Source of the DNA: Thermogemmatispora aurantia
GTDB lineage: Bacteria; Chloroflexota; Ktedonobacteria; Ktedonobacterales; Ktedonobacteraceae
Length of the DNA stretch: 64,000 nucleotides
Direction: 5' to 3'
Assembly: GCF_008974285.1 (NCBI RefSeq)
Contig: NZ_BKZV01000004.1
Coordinates: 480,752-544,751, forward strand
Below the pieces are notes generated by a model. It did no database searches, was not told the DNA's origin, and saw only the letters and a list, made by a program, of their open reading frames with translations. Every line of letters begins with the position of its first letter. The first letter of the stretch is position 1. Below are positions 8,495-17,417 of this stretch, piece by piece. Both the position numbers and the translations under genes were made by a program.

Positions 8495-9244
8495 ATGGCT
8501 TTCATTAGGAGACTGCTACGCATAGGAGCGCTGGCTCTCAGTCTGGCCCTTGTCTGCTTGCTCTTGACCACAAGCGTGGCGGCGGCCCACGAGCGCCGCC
8601 ACGTTGGCCCTTATACCTTCATCGTCGGCTTCCTCAACGAGCCGGCCTATGCACAACAACTGAACAGCCTGGATCTCACCATTTGCAGAGGAAGCACATG
8701 CACCTATACCACTAACCAGCAGAATGGAATGAGCGGTATGAATCCGAGCACTGGTCCAACGCTGGCCAATCCTGTCGTTGGGGCCGAGAAGACCCTCAAA
8801 TTCGAGGTGCGCTTTGGCTCCTCCAGCCCGCTCAGCGTTCCCATTGAAGCGCGCTGGGGCCAGCCAGGCAAATATGTGGCCTATTTCATGCCCACCCATC
8901 CTGGTACCTATACTTTCCATATCTTTGGGACACTGGAGGGTCTTAAGATAGATGAATATTTCACCAGTGGCCCCAACACCTTCAGCGACGTCGAGGTGCT
9001 TCCCACCTACCCGGCGCAGGTCAGTACCAGTAGCGCGGCCCCGTCCACATCGCCCACCGCTGACCAGCTCCAGGCGGTGGAGAGCCGCGCCACGCTGGCC
9101 ACTGGCCTGGGAGTGGCCGGGACGCTCTTGGGGCTGGGAGGACTCCTGTTCGCACTCATTGCCTGGCGCCGCGCTGCGCCCTCTGCGAGCATGGGCCGCA
9201 GCGGTGAGGCGTCCCCAGCGCTAGAGGAACGCCTGCGCGGCTAA
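8495..9244 (+). CDS. Secreted, membrane-anchored protein next to copper genes
   Basis: 249 aa, not assigned to a named family. A signal peptide (residues 1-30, ending VAAAHE), an extracytoplasmic beta-rich domain (about 35-165), a Thr/Ser/Pro-rich linker (about 168-188) and one C-terminal membrane helix (about 203-222) are visible. The mature N-terminus begins HERRHVGPYTF, with His residues that could bind metal. Good GGAGGAAGGAG site. The gene precedes the CopC-CopD fusion in the same direction, so a role in copper or cell-envelope handling is suspected by context only. Confidence 0.8.
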   Translation: MAFIRRLLRIGALALSLALVCLLLTTSVAAAHERRHVGPYTFIVGFLNEPAYAQQLNSLDLTICRGSTCTYTTNQQNGMSGMNPSTGPTLANPVVGAEKTLKFEVRFGSSSPLSVPIEARWGQPGKYVAYFMPTHPGTYTFHIFGTLEGLKIDEYFTSGPNTFSDVEVLPTYPAQVSTSSAAPSTSPTADQLQAVESRATLATGLGVAGTLLGLGGLLFALIAWRRAAPSASMGRSGEASPALEERLRG

Positions 9245-9305
9245 GCCAGGCTGATCTCAAGACCCACCCACATACGTCCTTTCCCTCTCTCTGGCGTCGT
9301 AGTAT

Positions 9306-9380
9306 GGCTCAGGCGCTCCAGGCGTTGGCTCAGCGGAGGGGGGCCGGGCCGTGGTCAAGCAAGACTGGAGCGCCTGAGCC
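9306..9380. promoter_or_regulatory. 16-bp perfect inverted repeat upstream of copCD
   Basis: GGCTCAGGCGCTCCAG (9306-9321) is exactly reverse-complemented at 9365-9380, with a 43-base loop. It ends 17 bases before the CopC-CopD start, so it could occlude the start as an RNA stem or act as a terminator for the upstream gene. Confidence 0.5.
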
Positions 9381-9397
9381 CTCTTGGAAGAGCAAAT

Positions 9398-11308
9398 ATG
9401 ATGCATCGGCGAGGCCGTAACTCAGGCAGAAGGATCTACTCCTGGCGAGCGAGGGTGCACCGCCTGCTCTTGTGGTGGGGAACGCTCTGCGTACTGGGCC
9501 TGGGCCTGGCCTTAGTGCCGGGGAACGCCCAGGCGCGTGCCCTGCACCCTCTGCATGCCCAGTATGATCATAGCATTCCCGCCGCCAATGTCCGCTTACC
9601 CAGTGGGCAGGCCCCGCGCCAGGTCAAAGTCTGGTTTACCGAGCGTATCGAACCGGCCTTCAGTGAGCTGCAGGTCTGGAACCAGCGGCGGCAGCGTGTC
9701 GACCTCCGCGACAGCCGGGCGGTGCCTGGTGACCCGTATGCACTGGTCGTTGACCTTCCTCCGCATCTACCCGACGGGGCCTATACCGTCCTCTTCCACA
9801 ACGTCTCTGCCGACGATGGTCACGAGGTCACAGGCAGCTTCAGCTTCGTTGTCGGGGCTGGCCCGCTGCCTACCAATACCGATGCCCTGCTCAACCAGTT
9901 CGCTCCCACCAGTGCCAACCTCACTCTCTGGAGCGTGGGCACGCGCTGGCTCAATATCCTCAGCCTCTGTGCCCTGGCCGGTCTTCCTCTCTTGCTGCTC
10001 CTCATCTGGCGCCCTACCGTTATCCGAATCAGGAAAGAGGTCGGGCCAGAACTGGCGGCAGCTGAGCAGCTGATGCAGCGCCTCAGCAAGATCTACCTGC
10101 TGGCGATCCTGCTCGCCCTCAGCCTCGGCTGGCTGGCTTTCTGGTGCTATCAAGGCTGGATCTTCAGCGGCCTGCCTCCCTGGCAACTGCTCAGCAATGG
10201 GGGCATGCTCGGCGAGATCGTCCGCAGTCGTTTCGGCACCCTCTGGCTCGCCCGTCTGGGGCCGCTGCTGCTCGTCTGGGGCTGTTGGATCGTGCTGCTG
10301 CGCCGTCGGTATGGCTGGTGGCGCAGCTGGCCACTCAAAGGACTGCTACCGCTGGCCGGTCTGCTCATGCTCACCGAGATCCTCAACTCACACGCTGCTG
10401 CCAGTCGCCAGGCGCTGCTCTTGTTGCCGCTCAACCTGCTCCATCTGGCGGCAAGTGCCATCTGGATCGGCACGCTACTGGGACTAATGATCCTGCTGCC
10501 CCCGGCTCTGGGCAAGCTCAGACCAGGCACCGGAGACCGCACACGCCTGCTGGCTGGTCTGATCGGTCGCTTTACCCGGCTGGCGATACCAGCGGTGCTG
10601 TTGCTGGCTCTGGCTGGCGGACTGGAGGCCCTCTTGCTCCTGCCCTCGCCGGCGGCCCTCTTCAGCAGCGACTACGGGCGGGCTTTGCTGGGCAAGACGC
10701 TGGCTTTCGCCTTGCTTCTCCTGTTGGGGGGACTCAATGGTCTCTTCATCGGGCCTCGCCTGCGGCGTCTGGCTCGTCAGCCCGACCGTGAACGTGGTGC
10801 CGCCTCGCTGGCTGCCGGGCGTCTGCAGCGCCTCTTTGTACGCGCCCTACGCTGGGAAGGCACACTGGCCGTGCTGCTCCTAATCGTCGTAGGCGTCCTG
10901 ACCAGTCTCAGCCCGCCTGTGGCCAGCGTGGCCGCCGGCTCCGGCTCCAGCCAGGGGCCTGCACTCTATCTGGGGCACATGGGAGACCTCAACTACAGCT
11001 TCATCATCAATCCTGGCCAGGTGGGTACCAATACGTTCGCCGTCGACCTGCGTGATAGCACAGGTCGCCCGCTCAGGCTCGGACCGAACGACAGCCTCAT
11101 TCTGCGTTGCACCATGACCGATATGACGATGGGCATCCAGGAGATCCCTCTTCGTCCGATCGCGGGCCAACCGGGCCGCTACCGCGCTGTCGCCAGCGTC
11201 ATCAGCATGAGTGGCCACTGGCAGCTCACGCTGATTGTCAGACGCCTCGGCTTCGACGACGTCAGCGCTACCTTCAATCTGACCATCGCGGCCCCAGGAA
11301 GATTCTGA
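9398..11308 (+). CDS. CopC-CopD fusion copper resistance/import protein
   Basis: 636 aa. After a signal peptide (about 1-48), the CopC domain (50-155) starts at ALHPLHAQYDHS, giving an N-terminal His in the mature protein, and ends with DDGHEVTGSFSFVVG, the family's DxH copper site. Then come about eight membrane helices of the CopD domain (180-520), followed by an outer C-terminal domain (about 530-636, YtkA/FixH-like, GHMGDLNYSF). CopC binds Cu(II) outside and CopD moves it across the membrane. The fused arrangement is common in Gram-positive and Chloroflexota genomes. Convergent with crcB, with only 11 bases between the stops. Confidence 0.9.
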   Translation: MMHRRGRNSGRRIYSWRARVHRLLLWWGTLCVLGLGLALVPGNAQARALHPLHAQYDHSIPAANVRLPSGQAPRQVKVWFTERIEPAFSELQVWNQRRQRVDLRDSRAVPGDPYALVVDLPPHLPDGAYTVLFHNVSADDGHEVTGSFSFVVGAGPLPTNTDALLNQFAPTSANLTLWSVGTRWLNILSLCALAGLPLLLLLIWRPTVIRIRKEVGPELAAAEQLMQRLSKIYLLAILLALSLGWLAFWCYQGWIFSGLPPWQLLSNGGMLGEIVRSRFGTLWLARLGPLLLVWGCWIVLLRRRYGWWRSWPLKGLLPLAGLLMLTEILNSHAAASRQALLLLPLNLLHLAASAIWIGTLLGLMILLPPALGKLRPGTGDRTRLLAGLIGRFTRLAIPAVLLLALAGGLEALLLLPSPAALFSSDYGRALLGKTLAFALLLLLGGLNGLFIGPRLRRLARQPDRERGAASLAAGRLQRLFVRALRWEGTLAVLLLIVVGVLTSLSPPVASVAAGSGSSQGPALYLGHMGDLNYSFIINPGQVGTNTFAVDLRDSTGRPLRLGPNDSLILRCTMTDMTMGIQEIPLRPIAGQPGRYRAVASVISMSGHWQLTLIVRRLGFDDVSATFNLTIAAPGRF

Positions 11309-11319
11309 GCTGGCCCCGC

Positions 11320-11913
11320 TTACGAAGGCTCGTCCCGCGGGCCGGGGTTGGACTGGATCGTTGACGGCGGCGCAGCCGGACCGGCTGAGGTCCTGGCTGT
11401 CGCCCGCCCAGCCTGCGTCTGACCGGCCACCGACAGCCGGCCCGGCGAGGACCTGGTCCGGGGCCGTGATTGGCGCGCACGGCGCCCGTGCCACCAACGC
11501 CGCAGGGCCAGGCAGCGCTCTCCCAGCCAGGTGCCGAGCAGCACCGCCGCTATGCCACCACCCAGGCTCAGGAGCAGGTAAAGCACCGCCGCCAGCCAGC
11601 GCCCGGCGGCCAAAAGCAAGACATCCCCCAGAGCCAGGCTGCTGAAAGTCGTATAAGCCCCCAAAAAGCCAACCGCCATCAACAGGCGGCGGGTAGGCCC
11701 AATCAGAAAAGTGGCCTCCGCCAGGACCGTGACCAGTGCCAGAGCAAGAGCGCCGCTGAGATTGATCAGCAAAATATCGTACGGCCAACTCTTGCCAAAG
11801 CAGGCTTGCAAGAGGGGACTGAGCGAAGCCCGCGCCAGCGTCCCGCAGAAGCCGCCCAGGGCGACCGCCCCCAGACGCCGCCGTGCCGAAAGTCCCTGAG
11901 CCACTAGAGCCAC
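11320..11913 (-). CDS. crcB: CrcB/Fluc fluoride channel subunit (second copy)
   Basis: 197 aa. Four membrane helices with the family signatures GTLARASL, ILLINLSGALALAL and GFLGAYTTFSSLAL (the conserved Phe box TTFS). Residues about 135-197 form an unusual Arg/Pro/Ser-rich cytosolic tail not needed in Fluc channels. Overlaps the end of the first crcB by 10 bases. Fluc channels work as antiparallel dimers; paired genes usually make a heterodimer. Confidence 0.9.
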   Translation of the reverse strand: MALVAQGLSARRRLGAVALGGFCGTLARASLSPLLQACFGKSWPYDILLINLSGALALALVTVLAEATFLIGPTRRLLMAVGFLGAYTTFSSLALGDVLLLAAGRWLAAVLYLLLSLGGGIAAVLLGTWLGERCLALRRWWHGRRARQSRPRTRSSPGRLSVAGQTQAGRATARTSAGPAAPPSTIQSNPGPRDEPS

Positions 11914-12299
11914 CTCCCCAGGGCCAGACCACAGGCCGCGGCCAGCAAGCCCAGCAGCACACTGCCGGCCAGATAGAACAGGCCCAACCAGCTACTGCCA
12001 CCGCGCAGCAGCTCAACCCCTTCCCAGCTCATCGTACTGAAGGTCGTGTAGCCTCCCAGAAAGCCGGTGGCCAGCACGCCCTGGAGCGCCGCATTAAGCA
12101 CATGTTCCGTCGTCAGCCCGAACACCAGCCCAATGGCGAAAGCCCCGGTCAGATTGATCACCAGCGTCCCCAGCGGAAAGGCCGTCGTCACCCGCTCCGC
12201 AATAAAGCGCCCGAGCACATAACGGCTCAACGCTCCGACAGCTCCCGCCAGTCCTGTGGCCAGCAACTGCCCGAATGCCAGCAGCGTCATCGTGGCCAC
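11904..12299 (-). CDS. crcB: CrcB/Fluc fluoride channel subunit (first copy)
   Basis: 131 aa, normal length for the family. Motifs GALSRYVLGR, LGTLVINLTGAFAIG and GFLGGYTTFSTMS mark the fluoride pore, with Asn and the TTFST Phe residues. It exports fluoride passively across the membrane. It overlaps DUF190 upstream and the second crcB downstream, so the three are translationally coupled. Confidence 0.93.
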   Translation of the reverse strand: MATMTLLAFGQLLATGLAGAVGALSRYVLGRFIAERVTTAFPLGTLVINLTGAFAIGLVFGLTTEHVLNAALQGVLATGFLGGYTTFSTMSWEGVELLRGGSSWLGLFYLAGSVLLGLLAAACGLALGRWL

Positions 12300-12685
12300 T
12301 CCTGCCAGGTTGACAGGGACACCATCGTCACCGGCGTCACAGTAATCAGACCGTGACTCACCATCCTCTGCACCACGGGCAGGAAGCGCCCTATCTGCTC
12401 CTCACTGTCAACCAGCTCGATCAACAAAGGCAGGTTATCGGCAATATCGGGCAGACGCTCACTGACCAGGTGATGATCTGGCCCGAAGCCCTCAATGCCA
12501 CGCAAGACCGTAGCCCCGGCCATCTGGTGGCGCTGGGCTGCTTCCAGGATGGCTCGATAGAGAGGCCGACCCTGCCACTCCTCGGCCTCGCCCACAAAGA
12601 TCCGCAGCCGTTTCCCCGCCCTGGGGAATGGCTGCGGCTGCATTGTTCCGCAACCAGAACCGTTAGTATGAAGCATCATCACCAT
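12287..12685 (-). CDS. DUF190 protein of the fluoride operon
   Basis: 132 aa if translation begins at the ATG at 12685; ATGs at 12679, 12676 and 12643 are alternatives because no clear ribosome site decides. The DUF190 core runs from RLRIFVGEAEEWQGRPLYRAILEAA to LPLLIELVDSEEQIGRFLP and HGLITVTPV. DUF190 is a small PII-like fold and is often coded beside crcB; its biochemical role is not settled. It overlaps the preceding CBS gene and the following crcB. Confidence 0.85.
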   Translation of the reverse strand: MVMMLHTNGSGCGTMQPQPFPRAGKRLRIFVGEAEEWQGRPLYRAILEAAQRHQMAGATVLRGIEGFGPDHHLVSERLPDIADNLPLLIELVDSEEQIGRFLPVVQRMVSHGLITVTPVTMVSLSTWQEWPR

Positions 12686-14030
12686 CTTCCAGGAGGACAC
12701 GCAGCAGATCAGAGCGACCCACGATCCCAACAAGGCGCCCATCATCATCCACCACTGGCAGCACCTTCCGGCCCGTTCTCATCATCAGAGCAATAGCTTC
12801 TGAGACCGTCGCTGTGGCAGGCACGGTCACCACTGTGCGGTTCATAACTTCGCCCGCGCGCCCGGCGCGATGCAGCTGAGGGCCTAAAGAGGTGCTGGCG
12901 CCAGAGACGTGCTGCTCCCGACCCCGTGCCAGTCCGCTCAACCAGGACAAGAGACGGGGACGCAGCTCCTCCTGCAAGCTCGCCAGCAGATCGACATCGC
13001 TGATGATTCCCCGAACATGCTGCCCATCGTCAATGACCACCACGCGCTTCAGCGGCGACTGCAGGAGGGCCTCAAACACCTCCGTCAGCGGCGCATCCTC
13101 ATGCACGGTAGCCACCTCGGAGCGCAGATAGTCCCTGACCGGCGCCGAGGCGGCGGAGCTGTTGGCCTGCCTCGTGACGCCGCCCGTTGGCGCTGACTCC
13201 CTCTCCTCGGCTTCGCTTGCCAGGGGACTGGTGGCCGCTGCGCGCAGCAGGTCTGTGCGTGAGAGCATGCCAACCAGTCGCTTATCGCGCTCCACGACTG
13301 GCAAACGGCGCAGACCCGTCTCCACCATGAGATGGGCCGCCTCGCGCAGCGATTGCTCAGGGCGCACTGTGCGCACCTGACGATTCATGACGTCTGCTGC
13401 TGTACGCGCGCTCTGTCCCGCCTGCGTCAACGGGGTGCGCATCTGCTCGGCGGTTGTCTCATCCAGCGCGAGCGCCGTGCGCACCAGACCGCGACGCAGC
13501 GGCAGGGCGCCCGTCCTGATCAGGTCACCGGTGGTAATGAGGCCGAGGAGATGCTGCTCCCGGTCGACAACTGGCAGGGCCCGGAATGGCGCCTGCAGCA
13601 AAAGTGTGAGTACCTGGGCCAATGGCGTCTCCGGTTCAACAGTGGTCAAGTGTGTGGTCATGGCCTGACGCACCGGACGACGGGCCGGCAATCCCGAGAG
13701 CAGGGGTGGTGTTACGTGAACCACCTCGGTCTCGTGCAGGGTGATCAGACCGCCGCGCAGCATGGCGCTCAGGCGCGGGAGCAGACGGTCGATGCGCGCT
13801 GGTTGATCGATGACCTGGATGACGATGCTCGCATCCGAAGACCAGCGTAGCCCCTGACTCGCATGCAGACGCGCGCTTGCACCGTAGCCAGCTATCGCCC
13901 GCATGGCTGTGGCCCCAGCGCAGCCCTCCTCGCGCAGCAACTGCAGCATGGCGACGTAGAGCGGCTGCCCGTGCCATTGATCCGATTCGCCAAGGTAAAT
14001 GGTAAGAACCTGGGCTTTTTCAGGGCGCAC
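12663..14030 (-). CDS. DUF190 plus multiple CBS-domain protein
   Basis: 455 aa from the GTG at 14030 (site AGAGGGGAA); a GTG at 14096 would add 22 residues. An N-terminal DUF190 module (LTIYLGESDQWHGQPLYVAMLQLL) is followed by two pairs of CBS domains, recognised by repeats such as LLGLITTGDLIRTG, LVGMLSRTDLLRAA, VRGIISDVDLLASL and LVGIVGRSDLLRVL. CBS pairs bind adenine nucleotides, so this is a likely energy or nucleotide sensor controlling fluoride export. First gene of the DUF190-CBS, DUF190, crcB, crcB operon. Confidence 0.88.
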   Translation of the reverse strand: MRPEKAQVLTIYLGESDQWHGQPLYVAMLQLLREEGCAGATAMRAIAGYGASARLHASQGLRWSSDASIVIQVIDQPARIDRLLPRLSAMLRGGLITLHETEVVHVTPPLLSGLPARRPVRQAMTTHLTTVEPETPLAQVLTLLLQAPFRALPVVDREQHLLGLITTGDLIRTGALPLRRGLVRTALALDETTAEQMRTPLTQAGQSARTAADVMNRQVRTVRPEQSLREAAHLMVETGLRRLPVVERDKRLVGMLSRTDLLRAAATSPLASEAEERESAPTGGVTRQANSSAASAPVRDYLRSEVATVHEDAPLTEVFEALLQSPLKRVVVIDDGQHVRGIISDVDLLASLQEELRPRLLSWLSGLARGREQHVSGASTSLGPQLHRAGRAGEVMNRTVVTVPATATVSEAIALMMRTGRKVLPVVDDDGRLVGIVGRSDLLRVLLEDGDDASY

Positions 14031-14313
14031 AGTTTCCCCTCTCTGGTCTCGCTCTCCTCTTCTGCCAGCGTATCCTCTCTCTGATCGTTGTTTCACTCGC
14101 TAGCCTGAGCGGGGTGAGGAATGCATCAGCACTCGTCGCCCCGCATCGCCAAGTCTTGTTTGCAGGATAGCATAGAGCGAAGGTCGGAGGCAATGCTCTC
14201 TCCCAGCGGGCCTCAAGAGCCGGCCTGGCCTGATGCACGCTTTCCACCTGGAAGAGAATGAGAAAGAATAATCTCAGAAAGAAAGAAGGAAAAAGGGAGG
14301 ATCTTGTCGGTCA

Positions 14314-15435
14314 ATGACCAAGCCTGTCCTGAATCGGCGTCAGCTCAATCGCGCCACGCTGGCCCGCCAGTGCCTCCTGGAGCGGGTTGAGGTGTCTCCG
14401 TTGGAAGCCAGTGAGCACCTGGTTGGCCTGCAGGCCCAGCTGCCTGCTCCGCCGTTTATAGGACTCTGGACACGTCTGCGCAATTTTCATCATCAGGAGC
14501 TGCTTCATCTTCTTCAGCAGCGGAAGATCGTCCGTGCCACCCTGATGCGCGCCACTCTACATCTGGTGAGCGCTGCCGACTATTTGCGCTTCCGTCTGGC
14601 TCTACAGCCGGCTCTCACTCGCTCGCTCCAGTCCTTCTTTCGTCGAGGAGGAGATCCTGCCATCCAGGCTGCTGTCGTGGAGGAGGCGCGAAGCCTGCTG
14701 CGGGAAGGTCCTGCTACCTTCGCAGTCCTCCGTCAGCGTCTGGCCGAGCGTTTTCCTGAGCTGGAGCCGGCCCACATCGCCTATCTCGTGCGCATGCAGC
14801 TTCCTCTGGTCCAGGTCCCCGATCAAGGTGCCTGGGGCTTCAGCAACAACCCGCACTATGCTACTGCCTTCGACTGGCTTCGTGAAGAAGGAGAGCCATG
14901 GCCGCCCGAGGAGGGTCTACGCCTGCTGGTACGGCGCTACCTGGCGGCCTTTGGGCCGGCCAGCCTCAACGACCTGCAGACCTGGTCGGGTCTGACGGGC
15001 CTGGCCTCGCTGGTCCGCTCACTACGCACCGATCTCTGCTGCTACCGCGATGAGCAGGGCCAGGAACTCTTTGATCTCCCAAACCAGCCATTGCCGCCGG
15101 AGGATCTGCCTGCCCCGCTACGCTTCCTGCCTGAATTCGATAATCTGCTGCTCGCTCATGCCAATCGCGAGCGCGTCCTGCCCGCTGCCTACCGCCGGGC
15201 TGTTCTCTTACCGCCCGGGCGTGTTTTGCCTACTATTCTTGTCGACGGCTTCGTTGCCGGCACCTGGAGCGTTCAACGCCAGCGTGGCCAGCACAAGCTC
15301 CTCATCACCCCGTTTGTCTCGTTAGCAGTGGGTCAGCGCGATGAACTTGTAGCCGAAGGTGAACGCCTGCTGGCCTTTCTCTCCCCTGAAGCTGAGGCTG
15401 AGCGGGCTGAGGTAGAGATCCTGAAGCCTCCCTGA
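14314..15435 (+). CDS. Winged-helix DNA-binding domain protein (HTH_42 / AlkX-like)
   Basis: 373 aa. Recognised by LNRRQLNRATLARQCLL at the start, VGLQAQLPAPPFIGLWTRL near residue 45, IVRATLMRATLHLVSAADY near 75, and FLPEFDNLLLAHANRERVLP with VDGFVAGTW in the C-terminal half. This family (PF06224) is built of winged helices and includes relatives of the DNA glycosylases AlkZ/YcaQ, although this subgroup is mostly uncharacterised. The catalytic QxQ/QxD motif of AlkZ corresponds to GLQAQ here, so a DNA-repair role is possible. Site GGGAGG lies just upstream. Monocistronic, convergent with the next gene. Confidence 0.85.
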   Translation: MTKPVLNRRQLNRATLARQCLLERVEVSPLEASEHLVGLQAQLPAPPFIGLWTRLRNFHHQELLHLLQQRKIVRATLMRATLHLVSAADYLRFRLALQPALTRSLQSFFRRGGDPAIQAAVVEEARSLLREGPATFAVLRQRLAERFPELEPAHIAYLVRMQLPLVQVPDQGAWGFSNNPHYATAFDWLREEGEPWPPEEGLRLLVRRYLAAFGPASLNDLQTWSGLTGLASLVRSLRTDLCCYRDEQGQELFDLPNQPLPPEDLPAPLRFLPEFDNLLLAHANRERVLPAAYRRAVLLPPGRVLPTILVDGFVAGTWSVQRQRGQHKLLITPFVSLAVGQRDELVAEGERLLAFLSPEAEAERAEVEILKPP

Positions 15436-15512
15436 CCAGGTAGCTCACCCAGCCAGGTCAGCTCAGGCCAGGTCGCCCCAACTCCCCATCGCCTGCTCGG
15501 GGTCAGAGGCCA

Positions 15513-16370
15513 TTATTGTGAGAAGCGGGCCCGCAGCAGCAGCTGGACCAGCCGATAGGACCCTGCTGCCAGCACCATCAGGCTGCCGATCAGGGTCAGA
15601 TAGGCGCCTGGTCCAGCCACAATCGCTAACTCTGCATTCGTTGGGGAGGTCCCAAGCAGATCTCCAGAGGAGAGCAGCCCATCCAGGCGGAAACAGATGC
15701 CAAGAGTATAGACAGCGATCGCCAGAGCGAATGCCCCCGTGATCAGGGGAAGCGCCGGCAACCAGACAATCAAGCGCGGATTATTCTTCAGCAGCCACGG
15801 CTCCCCGGTGAGGAGAGCCGCCTGCAATATCAGTGCCAGGAATGGCAACCAGGTCATAAGCCCAATCTGTGCGCCACTAACGGCAAACTGCGATGGCAAG
15901 AGAGGCTCAAATCCTTGCAACTCAATCCAGGGCAAGAAAAAGCCGAGCAGGCAGGCCGCACAGCCCCCAATCATCACTATACTCGCCTGATCTCGCCGCA
16001 AAGGCATGATGCCGTGGGCAACCAGAGTCCTGAGTGGCCACTCCGGCTGTGTACGAGCGGGACCAGAAACCATCTGGCTCCTGGCGGTAGTCGCAGACCC
16101 GGCTGGCGACTTGGGAATGCCAATGCCACTCGTGAGCGAAGCAGAGGGCTGTGACTGATGAGAGAGCGTCGCCTCTGAGGCCAGTTTCCGATCTGCCTGA
16201 TTCGCTGCCTCCTGGCCGGCGGACAATGATGAGGTCTGCTCACTCTCGCTGGCCACAGCGAGGGGGGGAGTAGTGGTTGAAGCTGGCGTGGCAGCAGGCA
16301 AGGGCTGACCACACTGCTGACAGCAAGAGGCTTCCTCGACATTAACGGCGCCACAGTGAGTACAGAACAT
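15513..16370 (-). CDS. Zinc-ribbon membrane protein of unknown function
   Basis: 285 aa. N-terminal zinc ribbon CTHCG...CQQCG (residues 3-23), a Ser/Thr/Gln-rich linker (about 25-110) and four hydrophobic helices (about 130-280). The ATG at 16370 sits at good distance from AAGGAA; a GTG two codons earlier is possible. The layout, ribbon plus linker plus integral membrane domain, is common in Ktedonobacteria, and I know no function for it. Confidence 0.8.
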   Translation of the reverse strand: MFCTHCGAVNVEEASCCQQCGQPLPAATPASTTTPPLAVASESEQTSSLSAGQEAANQADRKLASEATLSHQSQPSASLTSGIGIPKSPAGSATTARSQMVSGPARTQPEWPLRTLVAHGIMPLRRDQASIVMIGGCAACLLGFFLPWIELQGFEPLLPSQFAVSGAQIGLMTWLPFLALILQAALLTGEPWLLKNNPRLIVWLPALPLITGAFALAIAVYTLGICFRLDGLLSSGDLLGTSPTNAELAIVAGPGAYLTLIGSLMVLAAGSYRLVQLLLRARFSQ

Positions 16371-16376
16371 GATCAC

Positions 16377-16778
16377 ACTTCCTTGGTAAGCATTGTCTGC
16401 ATCTCTCTATTCCTGCAACTTGTCAGCTAAAGAAGGAAAAGCTAGGAAAACCTGAAAATCGTATTTTATCGATCCAAAGTATATGTGGCGCGCTCTGGCT
16501 GTGGGCGGGGGAACAAAGTGAGCGTGGAGAGACAATAGAGGTACCTTCCCCACGACAACAAGACAGCCGGGCGAGCTACCACGAAGGCGTCAAGGCACTA
16601 CCCGTTCCGCTCTGAGCAGCTCGCTGGCGTCTGCCCTTCCATCGCGGTAAGCATCAGTAGTGTTTCTTGATAATATCATCTGCTTGCTGCTTTGTCAATG
16701 CAGTGAGGAGAAAGTGTGCTTTCGCAGGCTAGAGTGCAAAATCTCCGAATCATTCCCTTGCCAATAGATTCTTGCCAG
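16377..16778. other. Intergenic region, no gene seen
   Basis: About 400 bases, including the non-homologous tail attached to the broken luciferase-like copy. Apart from an AT-rich patch near 16455-16485, which may carry the promoter of the zinc-ribbon gene, I see nothing distinct. Confidence 0.4.
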
Positions 16779-17335
16779 CCGCCGATCAAGATCGGGATAG
16801 GCGGACGCTGCACGCCCTTGGGCTGATTGATGGCCCCGCGCACCTGATAATAGCGGCCCTCGAAATAGGCCTCCTCCTGGGTCCACATGGCCCGCAGCAC
16901 CTGGAGCGCCTCGCCCAGGCGTGCCAGGCGCTCGGCAGTAGAAGGGAACTCGTAACCGTAAGCGCGATACTCCTGCTCATACCAGCCGGCGCCGATCCCC
17001 AAGATCAAGCGACCGTGGCTCAGCACATCGACCGTACTAGCCATCTTGGCCAGCAGGGCTGGATAGCGGTAGCTATTGCAGATTACAATCTGTCCGATAC
17101 GGACATGCTGCGTATCGCGCGCCAGGGCGGCGGTAGACATCCACGCTTCGAAGGTCACCTCTTGCGTGGGAACAGGGATTGTATGAAAGTGGTTGTAGAG
17201 CCAGATCGAGCGGAAACCGAGGGTTTCCGCCTCACGGGCGACGCGCGTCATCGCCTCATAGGCCTCCACGGGATCAGAGACAGCCACCAGGTCCAGGCGC
17301 CAGCCTTGCGGGACAATCACCCTGAAGTGTATCGT
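16779..17335 (-). pseudogene. Truncated duplicate of the luciferase-like F420-dependent oxidoreductase
   Basis: Nearly identical to the first 186 or so codons of the intact gene at 23830-24780. The original start codon has changed from ATG to ATA (17335-17333), and homology stops abruptly at the codons for ILIGG (16779), after which an unrelated tail runs to a stop at 16676. The upstream leader sequence (to about 17365) is also shared. With no start and about 40% of the barrel missing, it cannot make a working enzyme. Both copies lie on the same strand 6.5 kb apart. Confidence 0.85.
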
Positions 17336-17417
17336 TTGCTTGTCTCTCCTTTCTTCCTTGCGTGGGCCACTTGGGCTGCCAAAAACAGTCCTCGGCAGAG
17401 GAGCAGTCTCCCCCCTG

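Noticed and set aside
8008-8571. 187-codon minus-strand frame between the acyl-CoA operon and the secreted protein.
   Set aside because: Overlaps the start of the secreted-protein gene and has no family-like motif or ribosome site.
14111-14150. Possible fluoride (crcB) riboswitch on the minus strand upstream of the fluoride operon; GGCGATG and GCTGATG are present in order.
   Set aside because: Only 13 bases separate the two motifs, and the stem partner of GGCGA (TCGCC) is missing, so the known pseudoknot cannot form. A covariance search with RF01734 would decide.
15436-15512. CTGACC...GGTCAG inverted repeat between convergent genes.
   Set aside because: Only 6 bp with a long loop; too weak to call a terminator.
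16676-17320. 214-codon frame over the luciferase-like duplicate that could be called a gene.
   Set aside because: Its apparent start is an internal codon; the true ATG is mutated and the C-terminal third is unrelated sequence.
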